Assembly (NCBI GenBank): GCA_009760855.2
Contig: WPIO01000001.1
Coordinates: forward strand, 1,101,001 to 1,165,000
Reading direction: 5' to 3'
Origin: Cristatella mucedo
Lineage: Eukaryota; Bryozoa; Phylactolaemata; Cristatellidae
DNA: 64,000 bases
A program made the translations under genes and the position numbers. Under the pieces are notes generated by a model that was not told where the DNA came from, made no database searches, and saw only the letters and a program-made list of their open reading frames with translations. Below, one piece after another: positions 23,991-34,740 of this stretch (the first letter of the stretch is position 1; every line of letters starts with the position of its first letter).

Positions 23991-24556
23991 CATTTGAGAC
24001 AGTGAGAACCGTAGCAGAATTAGGAAGGCAGCTGAGGTAGTGAGGACAGTTAGAAGGGATCGGCGATAGTCGGCAGAAGGAGAGTATCTTATGCTGACCC
24101 ACAAGGCCACGGCTTGGATCCTTCGTACCTAGCTGAACTACAGCAACAGTTTCAGCCTGTTCGCGCCCTCAGGTCCCGTGTGGACAATAAAGTAGCAGTT
24201 CCATTCCTCCGCTTAAAGACCGTTGGAGACAGAAGCTTTAGCTCTGCAGGTCCTAGACTGTGGAACTTGCTTCCACAATTCCTACGCAACGACAACTGCT
24301 CTTCTGCTGCCGACTATGGCTCATCCTTTTCATCGGTCCTGAGCTGCTACTTCTATGCTACTCACTACCTCGACTGCTCTCCTGACTCTGCTATGCTTCT
24401 CACTTTCTCTTTGTTGCGTGAGACGGAATCTGTTGGCTACCTAATGCGTACCGAAAGCCGCTTAGGCTGTGAGTGGGCTATACAGAACTCTCCTGCGTAG
24501 CACCCACATTGTCTTTATGACTTTGTGGAGTTACAGATGGAGATACATTGCATTAC
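23982..24556 (+). repeat. Chimeric LINE family B insertion (inverted head plus 3' end)
   Basis: From 24093 to 24556 this is a family-B C-terminal and 3' end: PSYLAELQQQFQPVRALRSR, LKTVGDRSFSSAGPRLWN, SSFSSVLSCYF, then TTTGTGGAGTTACAG and ATTGCATTACATTAC. Bases 23982-24092 are family-B sequence in the opposite direction, whose complement runs ATACTCTCCTTCTGCCGAC to TACGGTTCTCACTGTCTC. The same head-to-head join, with the same doubled TCACTGTCTC word, is found at 42.9 kb. Confidence 0.75.
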
Positions 24557-24899
24557 ATTACTAGTCATGGCCTGTACATGCATTTGTGAAACTTACTGGT
24601 CAAGAATGTCCGTGATTTCTGCAAAATCTCTTTAATCGTGGTCTTTAATGCAAAATATTACCAAGATTACAAATAATAAAAAAATCTTAGCACTAAGAGT
24701 TCAAAAAAGTATGGAAACCTTACATAATGCAGGATGGAAATGAAGCATGCCAATTATTTAATCAAACCATACAAGCTCAGCATGAATAAGCAGGCACATA
24801 TGGTCCACATATGAACGGAGCAAAGACTGCCACTAAGAAATGGGTCATTAGATTCTTTAAAATGGTCTTACACTGAGCACGTGCACAAACACACACAGG

Positions 24900-25005
24900 C
24901 ACATACACAAACACACACACACACACACACACACAGACATCTATCTATCTATCTTTCTGTCTGTCTGTCTGTCTGTCTATCTGTCTGTCTATCTGTCTGT
25001 CTATC
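24900..25005. repeat. (CA)n, (TCTA)n and (TCTG)n microsatellites
   Basis: Adjacent simple repeats lead directly into the left arm of a long palindrome. Confidence 0.9.
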
Positions 25006-25203
25006 TCTCAATTTCTTTCAAAACTACTGCTAAAGCTAAACATATACACAAGGGAATGCTGAAGCTGAAAGCCAATTCATTTAAACAAGCTGCAACATGC
25101 ACTACGAATATATATATATATATATACAAATATATATATATATGCCGACGAATATATATATATATATGCCGAAATATATATATATATATATACAAATATA
25201 TAT

Positions 25204-25252
<49 letters not shown>

Positions 25253-25356
25253 TTCGTAGTGCATGTTGCAGCTTGCTGAAATGAATTGGCTTTCAGCTTC
25301 AGCATTCCCTTGTGTATATGTTTAGCTTTAGCAGTAATTTTGAAAAAAAATTGAGA
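25006..25356. repeat. Long palindrome with TA-rich centre
   Basis: The left arm (25006-25113) and right arm (about 25247-25356) are inverted copies about 108 bases long with only a few differences. Shared words include TACTGCTAAAGCTAAACATA, CAAGGGAATGCTGAAGCTGA and AAGCTGCAACATGCACTACG. The centre is a (TA)n tract with two GCC(GA) interruptions. Neither strand encodes a protein; the long tyrosine/isoleucine frames are the TA tract. Confidence 0.92.
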
Positions 25357-25715
25357 CACTAATTGACTTAACATAAATGCATGCTGCATTGCTTACGGCA
25401 TTTCAATGCACATTCACAGAGCCCTGTGGAGCCTGAAGCAAGGACTTACAGTAGAGCAATTGATGATACACCCCAGTTCGACATTCTTAGAACTATAAAT
25501 TAATGTGCTTGGGTTTAATGGCCGTAATTGTGACCAAGCCTCACCATTGGGGGCTTAAGCATATTTACCTGTACATGCGATTGAATACGTCTTAGCACAA
25601 GTCCCTCTGCTTGTTTTGCTTCGTCATTTACCAGCATTTGGTACTGCTGATCCTTCTCGAATCCCTCCCATCACGCCTACGCATTACTGGCACTGAACTG
25701 CAACGGTTTAGGTCC

Positions 25716-25893
25716 TATGTCGGTGAGCCGTGATAGCGCACTAGGTAAGGTGGTTGCTTTTCGCGACCTCGGTCCCGATGTCGCGGGTTCTAATCCTGCG
25801 GTGGGCGAACCTTTATCATCACTGCAAGCGGTGGTGGTAGCCGTAAAGGCTCTTCTGTCGCTATACAAAAGAGGCTGTTAAATCAGCTAGTAT
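25716..25893 (+). repeat. SINE family 2 copy
   Basis: The tRNA-like head has AGCGCACTAGGTAAGGTGG (A-box region) and GGGTTCTAATCCTGC (B box). The body runs TGCAAGCGGTGGTGG, AGCCGTAAAGGCTC, TCGCTATACAAAAGAGG and CTGTTAAATCAGC. Body words are shared with copies at 45.8 and 62.9 kb. Confidence 0.75.
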
Positions 25894-25904
25894 TTAATTT
25901 AATT

Positions 25905-27145
25905 TTACGTCAGTGAGAGACTCCAGAGGGGTTTTGTCAACCGTCATCCGAAGAACAACTAATGTACGGTGTACCCCAAGGCTCCGTCATTGGTCTGCTT
26001 CTTTTCGCAATTCATACTCTCACTTTTGCTGATGTTATCGCCAAACACAATCTAAGCTTTCACCATTATGCAGATAATGCACAGCTGAATCTATGTTTTG
26101 CGTCTTCCAAGCCTTCCAGCAAGCTAACCTACGTCAAACGCTATCAGCTCTCTTATTAGGTGTACTGTTGACATCTGCACGTTGATGGCAGCAAGCTTTC
26201 TGTAATTGAACGACGATAAAACCAACTTACTAGTATTGCGCAAACCAAGTGTGGTTCAAAAATTGGAAAACCTTGAAAATTGGTTCTGCAAGCTTAAGTC
26301 TCATAGCATCTGCTAAAAACGTAGGTGCCCTGTTACAGAGTGACCTTTCATTAGACGACCACACTAGTTCCACAGTCAAGTCTGCCTACTTTCAGCTACC
26401 TATTATTTAAAAAATTCAGGCTTACCAAGACAGGTATACTATAACCAAGATAGTTGGTGCATTTGTGACAACCTATCGTGAATTCTGTAACTCACAGCTT
26501 GCTGGCCTACCAGCCTATGCAATCAGGACTTACAGTTAGTGTAAAACTCTGCAGCTAGCATATCTGTCGTGAAAATTGCGTTTGCAACATTGCACAACTT
26601 CTCACCGACCTGCACTGGCTCCTAGCCAAGCTGAATATGGCCTTCGATATTTTGCCACTCACATTTAGGTCCCTTTATGATCTGCCTTCAGCCTAACTAT
26701 CAGAAATACTCCCCAACCTGACTAAGCGTCGTACCAACTTCTTTTCTTACTCAAATGCTTAGCTATGCCTCAAATAGTCTTGAGTCAGGCCTTTAGTTCG
26801 TATATTCCCAAAGCCTGGAACATACTCCTGACTGAAGCCCCAACCTACTCTGAATTGACATTTAAAAATGAGCCAACCAAGCAACTGTTCCTCAGAGCCT
26901 TTGCTGGATCCCTGTGATGTGATCTCTGTGCACTTAAGCCTGCAGAGACAGCATGTTACCACTATCCATATTTACATGTTGAGAATGTGCATGTTACCTC
27001 TAACTATTTTATAAATGTTGACACTGCGCATGCTACCACTAACCATATACTCAAGCTTTGTTTACAATGTATGTAAAGTACCTTAACAGATATTAGGCTA
27101 TTTGAGAATGCTATACAAATGTATTAATATCGTTACTATTATCTA
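25905..27145 (+). repeat. LINE family A copy, reverse transcriptase to 3' end
   Basis: The reverse transcriptase core reads YGVPQGSVIGLLLFAIHTL, then HHYADNAQLNLCF, with YADN in place of the catalytic YADD. Downstream are NLGALLQSDLSLDDH-like, LHWLL-like and PKAWN-like blocks, and the end ATGCTATACAAATGTATTA. Frames are broken. It lies in intron 3 of the MARVEL gene, upstream of a SINE-2 copy and overlapping no exon. Confidence 0.8.
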
Positions 27146-27276
27146 CCGTTGAGTGGAAGACATACATAATATTGATAGCTTGGCCAGATATTGCCAAATG
27201 GCAGACCATCGCGAATTGAGGATCGGGCAAAACAGTGCAAGTACATATACGAGTCACCAGCATCTGCATTACTTAC

Positions 27277-27366
27277 AACAAATGCAGATGCATTGCAGCC
27301 CGTATCCGACACAGCTACGACGGCAGCATAGTAGAGCACTACGCAGAGTGCATGGTAAGCAAGGAT
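27277..27366 (-). CDS. MARVEL-domain protein, exon 3
   Basis: The acceptor is TTTTGCTACTTTCCAG and the donor GTAAGT, with exactly 30 codons in phase 0. It reads ILAYHALCVVLYYAAVVAVS then DTGCNASAFV: the third membrane span and the short loop holding a Cys and an N-C-S/T-like site region. Joined between exons 2 and 4, it completes the four-span MARVEL pattern. It lies between a LINE-A copy and a long unassigned stretch. Confidence 0.78.
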
Positions 27367-28915
27367 CTGGAAAGTAGCAAAACAAATTTCAATCGTATAT
27401 ATAGCATTTCCAAATCGCACGCATCACGAGTGATATCACAGTGATTAATAATGGCCAAATCACAGGATTCAACAACTTGGCTACGTGGCGGTATTCATTA
27501 TTTTTCAACGTACAGGACAACAGATGGGCATCTACCGAGGGAGTGAGTGCCAAAAAACATGGCCTCGAGCGGTGAATGATCAATCCTTAATGTCGGCTTG
27601 TGGTTGTCCTCACTGCTCTCCACAGACGCCTTAGAACCATAGGCTCTAACCAGCCACAAAGTACTAAACAGTACAAAACAGTACAAAACCGTGAGCCGAA
27701 ACCGGATGTACAGCACAAATACTGACATGCAAGCATTAAGGAGCCAATTTAGACAGCTTTAAATCGGAAATTGGATGCCGAGCTGTTAACAATACATCTG
27801 GTGATGTGGGGACCACTACAGGACGGCTGTAGGTTGCACGACTTGGGAGCTGGTTCAGACAGGTGGATAAAGACTTAGCGGCCCAGTGAGCTGCCTGCAT
27901 GGCAGAGCTACTACACTACTTGAAAACTAATAAAAGGCATGCAGATACCCGTGACGTAGCAGACTGCTGAGGCAGCAGCAGCTCGAATTGATTGAGTACA
28001 TCACTGACTGGTCAATACGTGTGTGTGCAATACAACGTCGTATGCAAACTGGACCATTGCCAACAAGATATCCCTTTGCAGCTCGTTCAGGACTTCACGG
28101 CTGAATAAAGCAGCCTTTTAAGAGTTCACGGCTGATAAAGCTACTCTTTGCAATCAAATGCTATTTATATGCTGGTAGTCTGAGAGTACAAGGTGGTAAA
28201 AGTAAGTTTTGGGTATAATCTCAAGCCCCTTTAAGGATCTACCTACACACGAGTGAGGACGGATTACACTGAGGCACCTGGATGTTACAGTGATATGTCA
28301 ATATCATCCTTAAGAGCTCATCTGAGCTTGTTACTCAAGGTGAAACTTGCAGAAGCAAACTGGCCGTTTGAGGCTCTTAACAAGGCCAGCTTGCTTTCTT
28401 GTATAGGAAAGCAGGCTGTCGGACGACGGCCATTTCCACTAGGCTGCTAAGGTAATCGACATTGATTTTCACACAGCAACACAACATAGTCCGCACTGCA
28501 TTCGCTAACTACGAACAGGGTCATCACGCGAATCAATCATAAACAGTTGCTTACCTAAATCTCAATAGTCTAACACTAACCATCAATAAGAGCCATTGGA
28601 TTTGTGATGCATTGCCATTAATGGCTCCAACGAAGGTCATGCCATGCCGAAAATAATATCGCAAATGAGAGGAACCATAGAATATTAGCACATTAAGTAA
28701 GTGAAGCTTGTTTTGGCTTTAGAGGGATATATGAGAGGAAGCCTTCGGCATTCAGCTTCACTTTGCTTTTATTAAAGTGGGGCTACCCAGTTTTATTTTA
28801 GATGAAATCCAAACAGACTGCTACTGCTATGTGCTTTCCTTGAGCTCTTAAGGGCTGGTTTTAAATGGGGAGCGACTATCTTATATTAAAGGAGGTGATC
28901 ATAATCTTAAAAGTG
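27367..28915. other. Intron 2 of the MARVEL gene, nothing else recognised
   Basis: Mixed DNA without LINE landmarks. Short frames such as 28253-28450 (+) have no domain. Confidence 0.35.
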
Positions 28916-28919
28916 CTCT

Positions 28920-29574
28920 ACCATCCTGAGCCTTCAGGCGCTTTCAGCTAGTGCAAATCTCTGCAGCTAGGCTTGTTTGTCTCGATCGACGAATTTGCCA
29001 CATCGCACCACTTCTCGCCGACCAGCACGGGCTACCAATCAAGCAACCCATCGAGTTCAAGGTTGTGTCACTCACTTTCAGGTCCGTTCATTCTTTGGCT
29101 CCAGCCTACCTATCAGATCTACACCCCATCAGGCTAAGAATCGTGCCAGCTCTTTTCGAAATCTAACTGCTTACCCATACCACGTAGAAATCTCAAATCT
29201 GGAGACCGTGCCTTTAGTTCGTATGCTCCCAAAGCCTGGAACTTAACTACCGACTTGCATCACGACATCTCCTGACTTGTCTACATTTAAAAAGAAACTA
29301 AAAGTATCTATTTATGACAGCATTTAGTGGGCTCCTGTGATGTGTCCTTTATGTGCTTATGCCTGCTGACACACTGCACATGCTGCCACTAACCAAACTT
29401 GCATACCGACCCTGTACATGTCACCTCTAACAGTGTTATTCTTACTGTTTATCGAGCGTGATACCACTAACTATTCAATTGTGCTTCCTTTGCAACAAAT
29501 ATAAAGTGCCTAGAAAGGAGATTGAGTTTTCTGAGGGCGCTAAATCAAATGCTTTATTATTATTATTATTATTA
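28920..29574 (+). repeat. LINE family A, C-terminal region, 3' UTR and (ATT)n tail
   Basis: Reads VQISAARLVCLDRRICHIAP, LPIKQPIEFKV, FRSVHSLAPAYLSDLHPIRL and PKPGT. The 3' UTR follows (TGCTGCCACTAACC, ACCACTAACTATTCAATTGT), then CTTTGCAACAAATATAAAG, GAGATTGAGTTTTCTGAG and (ATT)7. The clearest full 3' end on plus. Confidence 0.88.
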
Positions 29575-30001
29575 TCACAAAGAGCATTGATCGCTAATGT
29601 ATTGCTCGGGAGGACTTCTGATCGCTGACCATAGGGAAACGCAGAAGTAGGCCTATTTGATGATAACCCCTGTAACAACCAGACTACTCCGTAACCGATG
29701 GCTGGTTTGTTCCGGACTTCAGTGGTTGGGCTGGAGGTATGCTCTGCTCACCCACCGGCGAACTATACAATAATAGTCTGAGAAATACGTGCTAGCAGAA
29801 CGAATGTGCAGAGCTGTCGAATCTTTAAAAATGACCGACACACCCTTTGTTACATTTGCTACCTGTTTTAGTCTAATAGAAAGTGCGACATATTCTTGGC
29901 AAGCTAGCAGACTGTTAAAATTGGGCAGACACCCAGTGACTTTTGCAGCAGCCGACAAATCGTACCGACATATGCATTCTACACCAGCAGCTATTGCCAA
30001 G
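29575..30001. other. Unassigned intronic DNA
   Basis: The open frame from 29789 runs through here into a helix-turn-helix region, but its first 70 codons show no motif. Confidence 0.35.
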
Positions 30002-30210
30002 GGAGGCAACCTTATTGCGTTTGTGAAGAACTGGTATTATCATCTTGGGAAGGATAGCAGCCCAGAGATTTCTCGTAAGCTGGGGATAAGCGAGAAAGCT
30101 ACCTTATACAGAATTCGGAAAATGATCGTGCTAGGGACTATCCAGAACCGGCCCGTGTCTGGACGCCGTCGGGCTTCTAGCAGGAAGAATGATCCGCTCA
30201 GGAAAGTGGG
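30002..30210 (+). pseudogene. Tc1/mariner-like helix-turn-helix fragment
   Basis: One open frame (start codon at 29789, stop at 30272) contains SPEISRKLGISEKATLYRIR followed by LGTIQNRPVSGRRRASSRKN. The arrangement is a helix-turn-helix followed by the G-x-(I/V)-x-x-R-P-x-S-G-R-x-R linker of Tc1-like transposases. No DDE catalytic domain follows, so this is an N-terminal scrap at most. A paired-like or other HTH origin cannot be excluded. Confidence 0.5.
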
Positions 30211-30589
30211 AGTGGCTGAACGCCGGCTGCTTTTAACCTGCTCGAGTCTATGCCAAACCACTCGCACTGCTTAGCACTGACACGAGCCTCAGCAAGCTGA
30301 CACGTGAGGCGAAGGCTCGACAAACGAGGACTTGTGACAAGGGGAATGAGCACGCTTTGCTAGTGACGAAAAATCACAACGAAGGTGCACTTAAGTAAGA
30401 ATTGCAGCGCAGTCACTAGATGACCCAAGATTGGAGGTGAGTATCCGATGTGCTCTAAACTGACATGCACGCACATACACTACACACTCGCACACAAACA
30501 TGCGCACGAGAGCATGCAAGCATGCACTCACACAGGCATACAAACAAGCACGCATACGTGCAAATGCACATGTCCGAGGCAAGACCAGC

Positions 30590-30828
30590 TACCTAAAGAC
30601 TTCCGTAATGACATCCCCTGACTTGACTACAATTAAAAAGAAATTAAATAAACACCTGTTCAGGACAGCATTTAGTGGGTCCCGTCCTGTGTGTGCTTGT
30701 GGGTTGCTGACACTGTTGCATGCTGCCACTGACTGCACTTGCATGCTGACCCTGTGCATGTCACCTCTAACCATGGTATTCATGGTAATGTGTATGAATA
30801 CCTCTAACCATGGTAAATGCAAGTAGGG
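30590..30828 (+). repeat. LINE family A, end of ORF and 3' UTR
   Basis: The end of the ORF reads PDLTTIKKKLNKHLFRTAFS. The UTR words CATGCTGCCACTGACTGCAC and GTGCATGTCACCTCTAACCA follow. The hairpin and (ATT)n tail are absent. The last 40 bases repeat CCTCTAACCATGGTA. Confidence 0.8.
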
Positions 30829-30857
30829 GATCGCTGGCATCACTACCTAAATCGTAG

Positions 30858-30956
30858 CTAGAAAAAGAATGGAGGCTGTTTAATCCTGCCAGCCCCAATC
30901 GGTAGTAGGGCCATCCAGCATAGGGTGGCAAGTAGTACAGCATAGGCCAACTGGAT
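30858..30956 (-). other. Putative alternative or decayed third-span exon of the MARVEL gene
   Basis: A good acceptor (TTATCTGCATTATCTGCAG) lies only 73 bases after the exon 2 donor. In phase 0 it reads IQLAYAVLLATLCWMALLPI, then GAGRIKQPPFFF and a TAG stop. The beginning resembles exon 3 (both start with Ile and have LAY followed by a hydrophobic span). No donor precedes the stop. It could be an alternative terminal exon giving a shorter protein, or a duplicated exon that has lost its donor. Confidence 0.45.
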
Positions 30957-31029
30957 CTGCAGATAATGCAGATAAAATCCTCTTTTACAGCCGCCAATGA
31001 GATATCCATTGCCAGAAATATCAACTTAC

Positions 31030-31212
31030 CACGTACTTCATCGTCGGAGGAAAGCGTAAATTTATGGAGCAAATGTACAGCACCAACCAGAATAGCTCTG
31101 TCATAAAAGTCAGCACAGAAATAGCTAGGCCATAAGTCAACCTGCTGTCAAGATGGCAGTAGTATCTACCGTCAGCGACTGCTGCTGCAATAAGACATGC
31201 CAGTATGCAGAC
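31030..31212 (-). CDS. MARVEL-domain protein, exon 2
   Basis: The acceptor is AATTTGCATTTTAG and the donor GTAAGT, with exactly 61 codons in phase 0. It encodes the rest of span 1 (VCILACLIAAAVAD), an extracellular stretch GRYYCHLDSR, span 2 (LTYGLAISVLTFMTELFWLV) and LYICSINLRFPPTMKYV. The pattern 'short span ... AD ... Y ... LTYGL ... LFWLVLYI' follows the first half of plasmolipin/MAL-type MARVEL domains. Exon 1 supplies the preceding GIYSVQ, which fits the family's short stretch before this boundary. Confidence 0.8.
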
Positions 31213-31337
31213 CTAAAATGCAAATTTGAAACAATGCAAACCGACTAAAGCAGCCGGCATCGGCGCATGCGCACAAGCAATTGTGAGGGAAGAAGCTGGC
31301 AGCAAGGTAGCAGAGTGAATGCTGCTGTTCTTCCGAC

Positions 31338-31432
31338 CAATAACAATTCGATCGTGCTTCCTTTGCAGCCAATGTAAAGTGCCTAGAAAGAGATTGAGTT
31401 CTCTGAGGGGTAATATCAAATGTATTATTATC
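31338..31432 (+). repeat. LINE family A, 3' tail
   Basis: AACAATTCGATCGTGCTTCC, CTTTGCAGCCAATGTAAAG, GCCTAGAAAGAGATTGAG and a short ATTATTAT end. Confidence 0.8.
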
Positions 31433-31607
31433 CTGACATAACCAGTAGACAGCTTTCGATCTCAAGGCTCGAGATTCAGTGTGATTGCTCAAGATTAGGT
31501 ACTCACTCCGAGAGGTCAAAATTAGTCACTCGGGCCTAAGCTAGAAACACACACTGACAGGTCAAGGTTAGAAACTCTATGACTGATCAAGGATCATGCT
31601 CAATTTA

Positions 31608-31678
31608 CAGCGTATCTAAAGAGCCTAGAAAGAGATTAAATTCTCCGAGGGTTCAATACAAATGTATTATTTTTCTTA
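31608..31678 (+). repeat. LINE family A, 3' tail scrap
   Basis: AGCCTAGAAAGAGATTAAAT, TCTCCGAGGGT and ACAAATGTATTATTTTT. Confidence 0.7.
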
Positions 31679-31679
31679 G

Positions 31680-32570
31680 CATTAAAGATTAGAAACCCAG
31701 CCTGATATTTCAAGAAGAAACAGTCAGCATGGCAGGTCAAGGCAGTAAAATCTGTTTGAACTTAATAAAATACTGAGTGATCAAAGTGACATTAGCAACT
31801 GCACTGGACTCCACATAAAGTCATAACCACGATGCAAAAATTAATGCTATACAATTTACCTTCGGCGAAAATTATCCATACATGGCAATCAAGAGCCAAA
31901 CAGTTGCCCATCCCATCACACCACAGGTCAATTCACAGTCACATCAAGTCACTTCAGCTCAGCATGGCCCATGCCAGAGGCTTGCTTAAGCAACATCGAC
32001 TTGAGCTTTCTATAAGCCGTTGGTGGCAGATTGTCACATGAGCCTCTGGCAGCAAATCAAGACCCACCGGCTGCAGTGTATGACTTTCTAAATTGATGGA
32101 AGCTACACAGGGTATTGGCCCAGCAGTGAGGTACTTACACTTCACAAGCACGGTCGTACGCTCCAGTCTACCGGCAGGCAATTAAATATATTCTTGCCCA
32201 TTGCAGAGTTAGCTAAGCTACAAAGGCTCTTCTTCAAGCCCTGTGGGAATGAGGCAATACAATAGCTTATTCTATTTTCATAAATTTAAAGCAAAAACGT
32301 CTGTCTGTCATCTGGCACCCACTTACTTCACTCGGCAAGATGGCGTACCTACGTCACGCGACTTACAGTACTGCTCTTCTACTATGACTTGTAATTTAAG
32401 CAAGAAAGTTTGTCCACAAGATGGCATCCTTTTTTCATGCACCAAATTGGTGCAGTGTTGCCTTCCATGACAACACTGCACCTCACAGCCTGTGGACTCG
32501 CTTCACTGAGTCATAATAGTTCTGTTATGGAAGACACCGCTGCGTAGGTTGATACACTAAAAACTCCCAT
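31680..32570. other. Intron 1 of the MARVEL gene, nothing else recognised
   Basis: No exon or repeat border supported in this stretch. Confidence 0.35.
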
Positions 32571-32575
32571 ACAAA

Positions 32576-32978
32576 AAGCACCAGTTGATGACAGCATTTG
32601 GTGGGTCTTTGTGATTCGTTCTTCATTTGCACATCCAGTCGACTCCTCATAAAAGGATTCGGATGTAGGAATACTGAGCTTATAAGAATAGCAATTCCTC
32701 GCCCCCAGATTTATTCTAGCTATGGTCTCACTCCACATATGTAAATACTCCACCTATAAGAATGGCCATTTGCCGGCCCGAGCGTATTCTTATAAGCGGA
32801 GTCGACTGCACCTGATTGCACTATTCCTGCTTCTTGCAGTTGTCACCATCAATCATTTGGTAATGCCTTCTATTCAGCATCTGTTAAGTGCCTAGAAAGA
32901 GATTCAGATCTCTGAGAGTGCTAAACAAATGCATTATGATAATAATAATAGTTATTATTATTATTATTATTATTATTA
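32576..32978 (+). repeat. LINE family A pieces with an ATT tail
   Basis: At 32585-32640 GACAGCATTTGGTGGGTC resembles the end of the family-A ORF. At 32815-32978 the tail words GTGCCTAGAAAGAGATTCAG, CTCTGAGAGTGCTAAACAAA and an interrupted (ATT)n run follow. The bases between are not clearly LINE. Confidence 0.6.
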
Positions 32979-32979
32979 C

Positions 32980-34670
32980 ACCAAAGAGGACATCCAGATT
33001 TGATGCTCAGATGACATGCCTCACCAGCTGCCCAGCCCTCTCTCCAATCAGCAGCTGCCCAAGCTGCTGACCAGATGTAAGGAGGTTGCGGTAGGACAGC
33101 ATATCAAGGCATCTTGGTGATTTTCTGTCACCCGTGACAGAGTGGTGCTGTTTCGGCTCATTCTGGAGTTGTCAACCCAACCAGCTCGGACAGGTGTCTG
33201 CCATTCTATTGATTGCTGCTCAAAGATAATCGATCTGGTAAGGGATGGCACTTTGAAGGCTACTGAGAGCTTCGTTAAATGTTCATGAAATCATCGTGAC
33301 AATCAATGAATCAGCATGCTGGGAACACTTAATTCTAAGAACCCCATCGGGCATAGCGAGAATAATCCGGTGGACAGCCTCCACCAGAAGGAAGCAGAAG
33401 GGCAAGTGTAACTATCTTGTCCAGAAAAAGGTGAAACTGGGATCTAGGGTGGCAGGCTTTCTACTAGCTCAAAGGCAGGCATTCAAATAAAGAGTGGCAC
33501 ATTGAGGAAAAAATACCCCAATCTCATTAGATGGTGAACCTTACTTGAAGAAGGCAATGAAGCATAGAAGGACACAAATCTTGTAAGCATCATTTATCGA
33601 CAAGAACAATCACCAGGGGCAGAGCCAGGATTTTCGGGTTGGTGGCAAGGGGAGATGTTCAGGTTGGGCGCAAGGAGTTAAGTCTGACAGCAAGAAACTT
33701 GCCCTTCCCCCAGATATAGGCACTGCACTCTGTCTATGAGGGGTCGATTGCCCCCTGCCCCTCCTCACTCTGCTCCTCATAATCACCCTGAAAGTCACTG
33801 CATTGAAAAATGGAAGGCAAAACAACGGCATACAAAACTTTAGGTAGCACCAGCAACCACTGCAAGGGTGAAAGGGCACATGCAGGTAGGAGCAAGTATG
33901 AGTGCGCAGCTGCATCGCCGCATGTGCAGCATAGCACGAGTTCCTCCTATATAAATATGCAAATGCACATACAAATGTGCATACGCCTGCATGGAGGTAA
34001 ACCCGGCAGACACCAGTAAGCATTTGTGATTTTTATTAGTTTAAAAGCACAAACGTTGTCAACAGTCTTTCGGCGAATCAAGTGTGAATCATTGTGGACA
34101 GGACTCTGGCTCGGAACTGAAACTAAACTTTGAGATCACCAAGTTCACAGCAAGCGATCGGTTGGTCCTTGCATAAGCTGCAGCCTTCAATAGCTGCCAT
34201 GCCCTGTGTACAGCTGCTGCCTGAGCACTAGCACTCGCTAAACAGACGAAATCAAGAATCAGTAGAGCTGGCGAGTTATGGTGACAACAAGCCATCAACC
34301 TGTCAGCTCACAACAGGCAGCAGCAGCTGTGGCAGGGCCAAGATGCTGTGGGCTGTGTAAATGAATGAAATGCACAGAATATGCAGAACTTGAGCAGAGA
34401 GGCAAGCCTGAACACCTGTTCAGAATGTTATCGGGATGGCATGTGGCTCTTAGTCACATAGCAACATAATTAGCTGATGATAAAACCACTTGGTGGGTAC
34501 ATTCCAGCAAAGCAGGGTTCTGGACACAGAATCACTAAACACAGCAAGCCCTGACTTTCTGTTATTCAGACATACAAAATAACAACGGTCGAATCACACC
34601 TAACTACCGGCTTCCGATTGAATGCATTAGAGTAACAATATTAAAAATTAATAGATAATAAGACTTTTGA
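32980..34670. other. Intron 1 of the MARVEL gene, nothing else recognised
   Basis: A minus-strand frame at 34089-34298 is alanine-rich but has no domain or matching splice phase. A plus-strand frame at 33296-33490 is also unassigned. Confidence 0.35.
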
Positions 34671-34671
34671 A

Positions 34672-34740
34672 CAGCACTCTATGAGAACGAACTCTCTATC
34701 CAGGTGCTTTAAAACTCACTGTTAGAGGATAGATAACCAC
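34672..34740 (-). repeat. LINE family A, tail scrap
   Basis: AGCACTCTATGAGAACGAAC and CTCTCTATCCAGGTGCTTTA are degraded versions of the minus-orientation tail hairpin. Confidence 0.5.

Noticed and set aside
34089-34298. An alanine-rich minus frame considered as another MARVEL gene exon
   Set aside because: The borders lack a good acceptor/donor pair in phase 0, and it does not fit between exons 1 and 2, which already join well.
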